Of a DNA stretch of 40,257 bases, positions 1-20,724 are shown piece by piece. The notes beneath the pieces are model-generated. The model had not been told where the DNA came from, ran no database searches, and was given only the letters and a program-made list of their open reading frames with translations. The stretch is from Chromera velia (lineage: Eukaryota; Sar; Chromeraceae). Location of the stretch: positions 1-40,257 of the forward strand of contig JAHBMJ010005130.1 of assembly GCA_018398765.1 (NCBI GenBank), given 5' to 3'. Each line of letters begins with the position of its first letter. Position 1 is the stretch's first letter. Made by a program: the position numbers and the translations under genes.

Positions 1-13
1 AAAGTATAGTGGG

Positions 14-822
14 ATGGACATGTACCGTCCTGATGCACACACCTTCGAACTCACGTCCGAGAGTTACCTCGAAGCAATTCCGGGGAAACTGAAGAAATCC
101 CTGTCCGAAAAAGACGTCGCTCCAGCCGAGGAGCAAGATGTGGACATGTCCCTACAGGGGGTCTATCAGGAGGCAAATGGTGTGTTGGGGTGGGCTGTTC
201 GTCTCAACTGGAAGAGAGCACTCTGGTTTTCCCTCCTCAGCAAAGCAACCACCAAACCCACACCGCCCGCCATCTCTCAGCAGTTAAGACAGCCATACAC
301 GGGTTGAAAACCCACAGAGAGCCCCTTGTCCTTCATGGCTTGAAGGGAAGAGAACTCTATCTCGCCAGCTGTTCCGATGCCATGTGGAACCGCCCGAAGT
401 ACGAAGGCAGGCAAGGGAACATGATGATGCTCAATGATGAGTCGTGGGATCTAGAACGAGATGGGCCCCAGAATGTTATCTCGTGGAACCTATCAAAGGA
501 CAAAAGCAAGCATAGCTCGTCATCAATTGGTGAGTTGATTGCCGTCTGTCGTCTGATCAAACGCATCCCAAGATGTGCACGATTCATTCGAAAGTTGTGG
601 GGGAGAGATCCGATCATTTCGATCTTTGTCGACAACGGGGCACTACATGATTGGGTCAGATCAGGGATTTTGGACACAGACACCAAGTATCAGGGGATGC
701 TCGATTACGTCCTTCAGCAGATCCAGAAGTGGGGGGTGCGTATGCAGTGGATCACAAGACGTGCACAGCCAGCAAATTGTCTGTGCAAACCCATCTGGTT
801 CACGGAATCAATCTACAAATGA
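14..822 (+). mobile_element. Ty1/copia-like LTR retrotransposon fragment, RNase H end of pol (fossil)
   Basis: The translated region carries the layout of a copia-type RNase H domain: a SDAMW core near the start, an ISW-x-SKDKSK stretch, an SSSSIGEL segment where copia elements have SSTEAEY, an FVDNGA motif, and a C-terminal stretch like the family's T-x-x-Q-x-AD motif. The element enters from the left edge, so integrase and reverse transcriptase are outside the window. It looks broken (at least one break), and no long terminal repeat could be matched because only one end is visible. Age cannot be judged from one copy. Confidence 0.7.
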
Positions 823-1640
823 AACAACTCGCAGTTTCGCTCGATTCATACAGTATCGATCAAGCCTGTGATCTATCAAAAGATTCACTTGCTCACCTAC
901 TCGGGGGGTGAATCAGAACGGCGCAATGCGTGCACGAATATTTGTAAACGTGCAGAACGGCGCAATGCGCGCGCGAATATTTGCAAACGTGCAGAAATAA
1001 AATGCATGCATGCAAAAGCATGTTTGAGGCAATTCAAATTGACGTTCATGCATTCGTAGTTAATGCAAGACACAAAAGCAGACAAAGACTACTCTGGGCA
1101 ACTGCCAGAGGTTTCGCGTAAGAAGTAGATCTTCATGTCGATCATATCTAGAGCGCTAGCTCTTTCTGCTGTCCGTTCTTCTTTGAACCACTTAAATTGC
1201 TTAATTGGAAATAATACCAAGTCTAGCTAAGTAATCTGTGATTTATTGGTGTCTACAGCCTACAGTACCCTACAGTAATATGTTGCCGTTTTGTCTTGTA
1301 GAGGTCGATCGCCCCTGTATACCAAGTTTAACCAGTAATAATAGCCACTAGCTCATTCAACAGCTTAATATAACAATAGATACCGGCTAAAGCCGGCCGG
1401 CTAGACCCTGCATCATGGTCGCGTGCAGCTTAGTGCAGCTGTATCGGTTTATTTGGCGTCTCTGTGTTATCACGCACTTTTTAGAAGATTGTTTGTATAA
1501 AGCGACTGTTTCGGTTTTATAAAATGTTATCTCTAGATGTACAATACGACTGTTTGAGACTTCTCATGTTTACAAAGTGTTAGTTACTATGAAGTACTGA
1601 CAGTCTACTGTGAACAAAGCGACGGGTTGGGATTTTCCGT
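823..1640. other. Non-coding tail after the retrotransposon fragment, with a 39-bp tandem duplication
   Basis: No coding region can be supported here. Two tandem 39-bp units lie at 914-952 and 953-991 and differ at a few positions. A short motif ending TTTTTACAGAATGTT recurs near 1,640-1,715. The stretch may hold the 3' untranslated part and LTR of the preceding element, but LTR borders could not be identified. Confidence 0.4.
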
Positions 1641-1971
1641 TTTTACAGAATGTTACAGAATGTTAGCTCGTTGTACAAGACGACGTGTTGATACTTTCTG
1701 TTTTTACAGAATGTTGGCAAGGCGGCGGTCAGAATTGTTACGTACGCCCGCGGCCAAATTGCGAGGGTCGGGCCGCAGGCCGCTCGAACGTCTGCATGCC
1801 TATAGCTCATGCATTGATTCCCACCGACTTGGGCAGATTCCGTCTCCATCCGGCCGTCTCCTCCCCTGTTTCTGCAAACATACAGCACACATACAGCACA
1901 CGAGGGTTCCTCCCCCGACAAATCGAGCTTGCACGTTCTCATTTCAGGACACTGATTGAAGAACTTTAAGT

Positions 1972-2700
1972 GTGGGGGTAGAGTTCCAGCCACCATCCTC
2001 CCTTGGGGCAGTGAAGAGACTTACACTTCTTCACTTGATGTCTATGCATTTTTCCTTGCTCCTTTCGCTTCTGGTGGGTGCCGCCACAGGAGTCTTCCTG
2101 CGCGACGGGCCAAAGAAAGTCTCCTCCTCCGTACTTCGGAGGCGCTTTCTTCGGCATTGGTACAGGAGGAGCACAGAGATGCAGTTGCAGTGTGGGAAGA
2201 ACGACGCATTCTGGGGCCGTCTCCGTAAAAGGCAAACACCGCCTCTCCTTTTCTTGTTTGCACCAGATGTCACTTGGGTCCCCACCTCACGTTTTGTCCG
2301 CTCTGTACATGCTGTCTCTGTCTCCGAGTCAGACCACCACGAGAATGTGCTTTCCCGTTCAAGCTCAGAGCAGCCCCCTCTCGACTCTTTCTATTCTCCT
2401 TCCTCTGTCGGGAAGAAAGACAAGAAGCGGGGGAAGTTGACGACACAAACAGTGGGAGGACCAACGAGGGCTGAGGCAGACGAAGAAGGGGAACAAGACA
2501 AGGAGTGCCTGAAGGTGTCCTGCAGGGGAGACGGCGAGGAAGTGCTGGTGGAGATTCCCGTCATTGAGGGTCTCCTAGTGGGGGGTGAAGGAGACGCGAA
2601 GAGGGAGACTGCGAAATTGTGGAAGTGCAATGAGTGCGGGGGGCTTTTCAAGACTATGGGGGGACTCCACATCCATGTTACGCGCAAGCACCGACGGTGA
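1972..2700 (+). CDS. Hypothetical protein with one C-terminal C2H2 zinc finger
   Basis: An open frame of 242 codons. The last 30 residues form a clean C2H2 finger (C-x2-C-x12-H-x4-H: WKCNECGG ... HIHVTRKH). The middle is basic and Ser-rich; the segment before the finger is acidic (EADEEGEQDKE, then GEEVLVEIPVIEGLLVGGEG) and reads like real protein. An internal Met at 2,038 is followed by a hydrophobic stretch (MHFSLLLSLLVGAATG) that could be a signal peptide, which would be odd for a nuclear finger protein. The frame ends at TGA 2,698-2,700, but a consensus-like donor GTGAGT overlaps this stop, so the exon may instead splice on. Single fingers of this kind occur in transcription factors and in N-terminal parts of some LINEs; I cannot tell which. 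I do not recognise the gene. Confidence 0.4.
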   Translation: MGVEFQPPSSLGAVKRLTLLHLMSMHFSLLLSLLVGAATGVFLRDGPKKVSSSVLRRRFLRHWYRRSTEMQLQCGKNDAFWGRLRKRQTPPLLFLFAPDVTWVPTSRFVRSVHAVSVSESDHHENVLSRSSSEQPPLDSFYSPSSVGKKDKKRGKLTTQTVGGPTRAEADEEGEQDKECLKVSCRGDGEEVLVEIPVIEGLLVGGEGDAKRETAKLWKCNECGGLFKTMGGLHIHVTRKHRR

Positions 2701-3260
2701 GTGATCTTTCACGCTGTGTTTTCCCTGTCTCTCAGAACATCAGTTGAAACGACAGAATGAAGAGAAGCTGCGGTCACGTACGGAATCTCCTATTCCAGGG
2801 TGTTTTATATTCACACTTTTGCGCTGAACTCACTAAGCACATCTGACGGACGAGTTGATGAATGAAGAATGCAGAACTGTGGAAAGAGGAAGGAATGAGA
2901 AATAAGGTGTGATTTTCTGCTCTGCTCTCTTCAGCTCTCTTCTGACCCACCCTTATGAACCAAGAGTGCTGCGTGGAAATGGATTCATTTTGTGCATCCT
3001 CATCAGCTCCATTTCCTGGTTCTCTTCTCTTTTGCACGTTGAAGAAAGACAGCGAGAGAAAGAATTCAGCGAATCTGACCGGGAGAAAGAACGGGAGCAA
3101 GAAAGGGAGCAGTCAGGCTCAGGACATGACCACATTTGAATGATTGAAGAGCTCGCGGACTGGATGGCGACACTGAGTGACGCAAGAGTCGAAAACATTT
3201 TTGGAACGAATTTACCGGCTTCATGTGCATTTTCATTCATAATTGATGATATTATAAAAC

Positions 3261-4091
3261 ATGCATGTATGTCAACAGATAGATGGGACACACATACCTC
3301 GTGAAATACCTTGCAGGGACGGGCAGAAAGGCAACGACCCAAAGGAGACATCGAAGCGTCAAAGGGCGTTGGAGGATTCAGTGGGTCTCTGTACCCATAA
3401 AAGATCATTGTATCGCTGCCCTCTGTGCCGCCCCTGGATTCGAACTCGGTACCACTGCGAGCATGGGAGGCCACGCTCTCAGTGCAAAGAGTGTGGGGGG
3501 GCAGTTTTTTGTGAGCATGGCAGAAGACGAGTGCAGTGCAAAGAGTGCGGGGGCAGCTACATTTGTGAGCATGGGAGACAACGCTCTCACTGCAAGGAGT
3601 GCGGGGGCAGCTGCATATGTGAGCATGGGAGACAACGCTCTCTGTGCAAAGAGTGCGGGGGTCGCTCCATTTGTGAGCATGGGAGACAACGCGTTCACTG
3701 CAAAGAGTGTGGGGGCAGCTCCATTTGTGAGCATGGGAGACGACGCTCTCAGTGCAAAGAGTGCGGGGGCAGCTCTTATTGTGAGCATGGGAGACGACGC
3801 TCTCACTGCAAGGAGTGCGGGGGCAGCTGCATATGTGAGCATGGGAGAATACGGAATTACTGCAAAGAGTGCGGGGGCAGCTCCATTTGTGAGCATAGGA
3901 GAATACGCTCTCAGTGCAAAGAGTGTGGGGGCAGCTGCATATGTGAGCATGGGAGAAAACGCTCTCAGTGCAAAGAGTGTGGGGGCGGCTCCATCTGTGA
4001 GCATGGGAGGGTACGCTCTCGGTGCAAAGAGTGCAGGCTCCGAAAGGTCTCAACTGCCAGTGGCGTCTCCATGCAGAGAAGAGCGCTCTGA
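3261..4091 (+). CDS. Cys/His repeat protein with eleven CEHGR...CKECGG repeats
   Basis: 276 codons. From residue 66 to 263 (3,456-4,049) eleven tandem 18-residue units follow the pattern C-E-H-G-R-x-R-x2-C-K-E-C-G-G-S-x-I. Each unit thus offers Cys, His, Cys, Cys (C-x-H-x6-C-x2-C), as expected for small repeated zinc-binding modules. Only unit 9 breaks the EHG (EHRR), and the last unit loses the GG. From memory, similar CEHGR/CKECGG repeats occur in proteins of various algae and in some large DNA viruses, with no assigned function. The N-terminal 65 residues contain another C-x2-C (RCPLC). The start is uncertain: an AG acceptor just after the ATG (near 3,280) would fit an upstream exon, and the zinc-finger frame at 1,972-2,700 might belong to the same gene. 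The DNA units are nearly identical, which points to recent expansion. Confidence 0.55.
   Translation: MHVCQQIDGTHIPREIPCRDGQKGNDPKETSKRQRALEDSVGLCTHKRSLYRCPLCRPWIRTRYHCEHGRPRSQCKECGGAVFCEHGRRRVQCKECGGSYICEHGRQRSHCKECGGSCICEHGRQRSLCKECGGRSICEHGRQRVHCKECGGSSICEHGRRRSQCKECGGSSYCEHGRRRSHCKECGGSCICEHGRIRNYCKECGGSSICEHRRIRSQCKECGGSCICEHGRKRSQCKECGGGSICEHGRVRSRCKECRLRKVSTASGVSMQRRAL
3456..4049 (+). repeat. 54-bp tandem repeat, 11 units, coding
   Basis: Eleven 54-bp units with few differences, each beginning TGTGAGCATGGGAG or close to it. Because the unit is a multiple of three and lacks stops in several frames, long shadow frames exist on both strands. The plus frame giving regular Cys/His spacing is the one with protein-like constraint. 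Confidence 0.9.
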
Positions 4092-4528
4092 GGCTCGCTC
4101 TCTTTGTGATACGAAACTTGCAGCGAACGACAGCGGTACAACTTTTATTAATCTTCCTGTCTGGCTGATGTTATAATATTATTATGGTTTTTTTTTTTAG
4201 TCAAAACCTTCAATCATCATTAAAGTGAACGCTAGAGTGAACGCAATATCCGAAAAACCTTAGGAAAGACTAGGAAAGACCGAGATAAAGCATAGTTTAG
4301 TAATAAAGTTACCATTATTATATATAGTATGTATATTGCTAGCAGAAACTAGACCCTGCACTATATAAAAAAAAAAAGTTTATGTATCATGGTACTCAAT
4401 GTAGCTAAACAACCTAACAATTTTAATACTATAGCAAACAACTGTTGTTTAAGTATTGCAGGAGTCACTGAGGAGTGTTGCATGGGGTGTATGTTACAAT
4501 GACACGGTTGCATTGAAAACTATCATAA
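4092..4528. other. AT-rich intergenic stretch, no gene seen
   Basis: Low GC, homopolymer A/T runs near 4,190 and 4,365. No coding exon or RNA gene could be supported. Confidence 0.5.
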
Positions 4529-5322
4529 TAGTGCTAGGAAAAGGTTCAAGGTTCAAGGTTCACTTCGAAGTAATGAACCTGAATCAGGTTCAAAAACAGG
4601 TTCACTTTTAATCTATAGAAACCTCATTTTTTCGTATTATTTTATGCCTTTAAATTAGGCTTTTATGCATTTTTAGAACGTTTTATTATATAATCTATGC
4701 CTTAGTAGTGTTTTTAAATAGTTTAAATCAATATTTACGCTCACATTAGGTGCTAGTCTCAAGTTATTCACTATTTATAGTCGAAAATTAGTAATCAAAA
4801 AAGCCTGAAAAAAATGGAAAATGCCATAATTAAATTTATATGATCGTATCAATCATGACAATTTAGTTAACATAAGACCGTCACAGAAAGATATTGTCAA
4901 TTACACTGTCATACAGACTGCTGTTAAACAAACTCTATACTTCCTCATTCCTTCAGTGGAGACTGTCCGTTTTGATGCGGGGCCTTGCAAGTGGAAAACT
5001 TGGTAAGTCACGTGTACTTCTTCACTTCTACAACCGTCAGCATGAGTTTTCATGCTGACATATGATGCTAACATATGCTGACATGCGTCTGTCTGATACA
5101 ATATATTGAACTGGCTGGGGACAGTTGCTGTGCGCGCGGCTCCGGCTCCTTATTTCACCTATATGGGCCGCGGGCGGCGCAGGCCTGGCCGGCCTTGTGC
5201 CAGTGGCCGCGCGTCTGGCCTCCAAAACAGGTTCAAAACAGGTTCAACAGGTTCAAAACAGGTTCAACAGGTTCACTTTTTCAGATTTGAACCTTTTCTC
5301 AATGAACCTTTTCCCAGCCCTA
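4529..5322. mobile_element. Non-autonomous DNA transposon (MITE) with hAT-like inverted ends
   Basis: The left end (4,529-4,548, TAGTGCTAGGAAAAGGTTCA) and the reverse complement of the right end (5,303-5,322) agree at 18 of 20 positions. Both subterminal regions are packed with copies of AGGTTCA in both orientations (4,541-4,605 and 5,229-5,309), as expected of transposase-binding repeats. The TAGnGCTnGGnAA start resembles hAT-superfamily ends. The interior is AT-rich on the left and strongly GC-rich near 5,140-5,220, and has no transposase. An exact 8-bp target duplication is not seen: ATCATAA sits directly outside the left end but five bases beyond the right end, so the right border may be slightly off. 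Confidence 0.55.
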
Positions 5323-5766
5323 TAATAATCATAAACGTTTTCTAGTTAATAAAAAGAAAAAAAAAAAATAGGAATCAAACTTTTTTTTAAATTCATAGAG
5401 TGCAAACAGTAGAGTAGAAAGCAGAAAACATTAGAAAACATCATCGAGGGTTACAATATCAAACATAATTTATACACTGGTATATACACTGGATTGTTAA
5501 CTCCTAGGATTGTTCAATCATTGTTAAACTATCAGCTAGACTAGCAGGCTAGCCATCGAACATGGTACAGCCGCGATTCATTCAGAGTCAAAGTTTTAGC
5601 TCTGATCTAGGTAGACTGTTGAACCAAGGTCATACAGACATACATTCATCGATCGATCATTTCCTGATTCGATCTTGTACGCATGCAGCCGATGGTAGCC
5701 GACCGAGCATTGAACAAGCATGCATGCTGAATTAAGTTGGATTGACTGCATGCATGCATGGATTAA
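5323..5766. other. Intergenic stretch downstream of IFT88
   Basis: AT-rich with poly-A/T runs at 5,350-5,385 and alternating TGCATGCATGCATG at 5,740-5,762. It lies 3' of the IFT88 stop on the minus strand and should contain its polyadenylation region, but no signal stands out. Confidence 0.4.
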
Positions 5767-17145
<11,379 letters not shown>

Positions 17146-17741
17146 TGAGCGACGCGCCGTTCCTGGAGTCCGACAGTCATTCCGTCAAGGAGGATTTCAA
17201 TCGGAAAGTGCACAATTAATCGATCAGTCGACAGAGCAAACACTGCCACACACAGACTGCGTGTAGAGAACCACTTCTCCACGAGAAAGAGGCATTCAAA
17301 TCCTCCACGTAACTTCCATGGATGACCGGCAGCCACAAGCTGCTAGGTAACGAAACATTCGGAGTCGCAATCTGATCGGCGTACAGCTCGATCCCGGTGC
17401 ATAATGGGGCTGAGCGGGGCCGGGAATTGTTTCGCAAGTGCCCCCCGCTTCGCTTTCCGGCCCCGGGAATCCGGGGCCACCCCGCCCACCTCACATGCAC
17501 CTAACACAAGACCTTCCCCCCCATTCAAATAAAGAGGGCGCTGATTGAAAGTTTGCACCACGAAGTGGTATTAAGAGAAAGTTGATGTGATTGACTGAGA
17601 AACCCTTTTTAAATTTAAAGTTTTTTTTTTTTAATGTTAAAAAAAAAACTTAAAAAAAAAAAAAAATATAGTACCCTCCCGTTTTAATGTTTTTACAATA
17701 TTTTGTCATCTTTAACTTGTAATAATTGAGTTGCTAGATGC
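17146..17741. other. Upstream region of IFT88
   Basis: The first ~400 bp are moderately GC-rich and should hold the promoter and 5' untranslated region; no TATA-like element stands out. Hairpin-forming GC-rich sequence lies at 17,415-17,478. From 17,580 on, the sequence turns to poly-A/T runs, which mark the edge of the repeat-rich region. Confidence 0.4.
17415..17478. other. Two overlapping GC-rich inverted repeats upstream of IFT88
   Basis: CGGGGCCGG (17,415-17,423) pairs with CCGGCCCCG (17,457-17,465). The same right arm, as GGCCCCGG (17,459-17,466), pairs with CCGGGGCC (17,471-17,478) across a four-base loop. The two hairpins exclude each other. Confidence 0.6.
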
Positions 17742-17949
17742 AATGCTGTGAGAAGTTCGGCCCCAGCGGACCAAAGTCTCAGTGTCCCGCCACCTCATAA
17801 TGTCAAGCGACCAGGAACTATCGTGAGTGCGCGCACCACGAGTGTTATGCAGATAAATGCGTGTAAGCACGTACGATCGAATTGATTGATGCATCACTAT
17901 GGGAAAAACAGATAAGCCAGAAATAAGTTCAGAGTATGAGAATAGGACC
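17742..17949 (+). repeat. Dispersed repeat, copy A (5' part)
   Basis: It begins AGAAGTTCGGCCCCAGCGGA and ends at GAATAGG. It matches the first ~210 bp of copy C at 20,343 with few differences. The shared core includes GATCGAATTGATTGATGCAT and GGGAAAAACAGATAAGCC. No coding capacity or family could be assigned. Confidence 0.8.
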
Positions 17950-17982
17950 TCCCTGAACCTAATGTCCACTTAAAAAAAAAAT

Positions 17983-18019
17983 ATCAAGATCGTCCGCGCC
18001 TGCGGCGTGGCCAATCAAG
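17983..18019 (+). repeat. Single unit of the GC-core minisatellite
   Basis: TCAAG, then GTCCGCGCCTGCGGCGTGGCC, then TCAAG: one unit of the 33-bp repeat found in tandem at 18,853-18,951. Confidence 0.55.
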
Positions 18020-18852
18020 TCTATCCAAATTTGCGGCCTAGCAAATCTCATTTAAAGAATATAAAAAAAAATTAAAACATAATAACGTATAAATTAGTAT
18101 AAATAAATCGATATATTGCCTTTAAAATACTATTCATGCCTAGGTTTTATACATATTGTCATATATAATCATATAATATTAATATTACATCCTAGATTAC
18201 ATCATACATAGCTTGGTGCCAGTATATGGTCATATATAACATCTCTATTCATTCATCTTCTGAATCAGAATCAGCAAGATTGCTTAACCTGTAGATTTCA
18301 CGGGCTTGCACCTACGTTTGGTGAGCTCGCACTCTGAGATCATGCGCTTAATAAAGAGTAAGCCTCTTTTGTTGCTCTTGTCTCTCTGCCCCTCTCTGCT
18401 GGGCCTCACTCTCTCTGCCTCTCAGCTGTCAATGAGGGGGCATTCTTTCAAAAAACAAAGCGTCCGGGAGAACTGACTTTCTGTTTTTTCATTGAAGGGC
18501 CGTCGCCTTCCTCCTACTCTTTTCCGACGGTTCTGTCTCCACCCTTCAAGTTGTCTTCATCTGGAGAATTCTTATTGTCGTTGTCAACCTCAGAACCCTC
18601 AATATTGATCAGACGCATCTGCAAGCAGGGTATACTTTGTAGGCAATACTTCTGATGCTGTGAATCCTTCTTCTGTTGGGTCACGTTGGGTACTCTGAGA
18701 GGTAAGGTAATTGAATAAAAAGTCTGAAAGTCCGTCAATCTCGTCAATCTTTTTTTCTTCTGGGTTGTTTAGATATATTTGCACTTCGGGAGACGGGTGG
18801 ACACGTATGCAGCTGCGATTCTTTAGCATGCAGCTGCATGCTGCCTTTCAAA
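18020..18852. other. Intergenic stretch, no gene supported
   Basis: AT-rich to about 18,240. Then there are two overlapping minus-strand open frames (18,514-18,747 and 18,599-18,829) with acidic, protein-like stretches such as NNPEEKKIDEIDG. They have no recognisable domain and no convincing splice partners. They could be remnants of a mobile-element protein; I cannot support a gene. Confidence 0.35.
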
Positions 18853-18951
18853 ACACCGCCCACGCCTGCGGCGCGGCCGGTCAAGACACTGTCCACGCCT
18901 GCGGCGCTGCCTTTCAAGACACCGCCCGCGCCTGCGGCGCGGGCTTTCAAG
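18853..18951 (+). repeat. 33-bp minisatellite with palindromic GC core, three units
   Basis: Units start at 18,853, 18,886 and 18,919. Each has ACACCGCCC or similar, the palindromic core CGCCTGCGGCG, and a CTTTCAAG-type end. Related single or decayed units lie at 17,983-18,019 and 23,220-23,560. Confidence 0.8.
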
Positions 18952-18960
18952 ATACCACCC

Positions 18961-19252
18961 ACGAGCGTCATGCAGATAAATGTATGTAAGCACGTACGAT
19001 CGAATTGATTGATGCATCACTATGGGAAAAACAGATAAGCCAAAAATAAGTTCAGAGTATGAAAATAGGTCTGAAGTGACCAGATCATACCTGACCGTAT
19101 GTGGCTTGTGCACGATGATTGTGACTCTGTGAAGAGTGGGTGACTGCATTGGACAGACTCTCGAGAGACGTTTCTATATATTGCATACCATCATGTTTCT
19201 ATATCTGCACCTTCTAGCTTCAACCTACCAGAATGGACCAAATCTTTCCAGT
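18961..19252 (+). repeat. Dispersed repeat, copy B (3' part)
   Basis: It starts inside the element at CGAGCGTCATGCAG, directly after the 33-bp minisatellite, and runs to CTTTCCAGT, matching copy C to its end with few differences. Confidence 0.8.
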
Positions 19253-20342
19253 GGTGCTCCCAGGCGGGTACGAACCGTTGCTTTCAGAATCAAACTGATG
19301 GCGTGTTCTGGCCGCTGAGCAGGGAGAAGAAGAAACAGGTCTGGCGGTACGGTATGTATATGAGAGATGAACAGAGTGATGCGGAGTGACTAATCTCGGA
19401 CTGATCTTCGACTACCCCTGCGACTGCCCCCACAACAGAAGAATAGAAAGGATTAGAAAGGAGAAGGAAGCATAGAAGGAAAAAAGAAGAGTGAAAGAGA
19501 AGAAAAGGAAAGATGAAGACGAAAGGGAAGAGGCAGTCGCCTCACTAACAGAAGATCTGCACGAACATGCATGCAGAGATGAGGAAATGGCCAAGACACC
19601 CACATAGAAGCAGCAGAAGATGATATACTGCATCAGAGCTCAACAAGAAGAAACAGCTACAATTGGAGCAAGGTGAGTTACAAAAGTTGACAGATGTTCG
19701 TGAGATAACCGGGTTGAGACTGCGAGTGAGATGGATAGATTCAGTGTGGTTGGAGAGGAGTAAAGACGGCCAGTCATCTGTAGCCTCCGACAGAAGGAAA
19801 CAAAAAGGGAATCAGATCTTGCCCTGGCCAACGGAAGTGAACGAAACGCAGAGGGGCTTAGCACAATAAACCACCAGATCATTTCCAGTACTCGCAGGTG
19901 TTTGCGCGGATGTTTGAAGACTGATAGAGCAAGGAGAGAGGCCAAAGCGCACTTGGTGACTTGAGTGACCTGCGTGTGAATTCAGTCTCTGATGCTGAGA
20001 TTGTTAGCTAGGAATGGGGGTATCCTAACAAAAACGCGGGTTCTGCTTTCACGTACATAAGTATTGAAACCGACTTGTGAGAATAAGCGAGGATGCCAGA
20101 AGAGAGAAAATCGTACTTCTAAGAAAAAGATGATTACACAAATAAGATGGAAAGATCGGAAGGAAAAGGAAGGGAGAGAAAAAAGTAGAGAAATAGAAGG
20201 TGTCAGTGGTGACTTCAACTGATGAGTAGGTGACGATGGGTGAGTAGAAGTGAGCACAAATTTGCGAGAGGTCCCCCGAGAGATGTTCAAGAGAAAAAAA
20301 AAGAAAAGGGGATGAATAGTAAGTCGCCGGGACAGGGGGTAT
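19253..20342. other. Spacer between dispersed repeats B and C, no gene supported
   Basis: Purine-rich on the plus strand, without a recognisable protein in any frame. A short stretch at 19,255-19,328 has tRNA-like box A and box B echoes but does not fold well. Confidence 0.35.
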
Positions 20343-20724
20343 GTGAAAAGTTCGGCCCCAGCAGACCGAAGTCTCAGTATCCCGCCGCCTCATAATGTCA
20401 AGCGACCAGGAACTATTGCGAGTGCGCGCACCACGAGCGTCATGCAGATAAATGCGTGTAAGCACGTACGATCGAATTGATTGATGCATCACTATGGGAA
20501 AAACAGATAAGCCAGAAATAAGTTCAGAGTATGAGAATAGGTCTGAAGAAACCAGATCATACCCGACCGTATGTGGCTTGTGTACGATGATTGTGACTCT
20601 GTGAAGAGTGAGTAACTGCATTAGACAGACTTTCGAGAGACGTTTCTATATATTGCGTACCATCATGTTTCTGTATCTGCACCTTCTAGCTTCAACGTAC
20701 CAGAATAGACTAAATCTTTCCAGT
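20343..20724 (+). repeat. Dispersed repeat, copy C (full length, ~380 bp)
   Basis: It runs from AAAAGTTCGGCCCCAGCAGA to CTTTCCAGT and contains all segments seen in copies A and B, in the same orientation. Three same-strand copies within 3 kb suggest either solo terminal repeats or short interspersed elements. No ends typical of a known family were recognised. Confidence 0.8.

Noticed and set aside
2953-4053. A 366-codon minus-strand frame with HTLCTESV-type repeats, and a 297-codon plus-strand frame with SAGAAAYVSMG repeats
   Set aside because: Both are other frames of the 54-bp repeat. Only the CEHGR/CKECGG frame gives regularly spaced Cys and His and unit differences concentrated at a few residue positions.
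19255-19328. tRNA-like sequence on the minus strand, 74 nt, with a 6/7 acceptor match and a TTCGTAC T-loop
   Set aside because: The anticodon stem does not form and the T-stem has only three pairs, so it is not a functional tRNA. It might be the decayed head of a tRNA-derived SINE.
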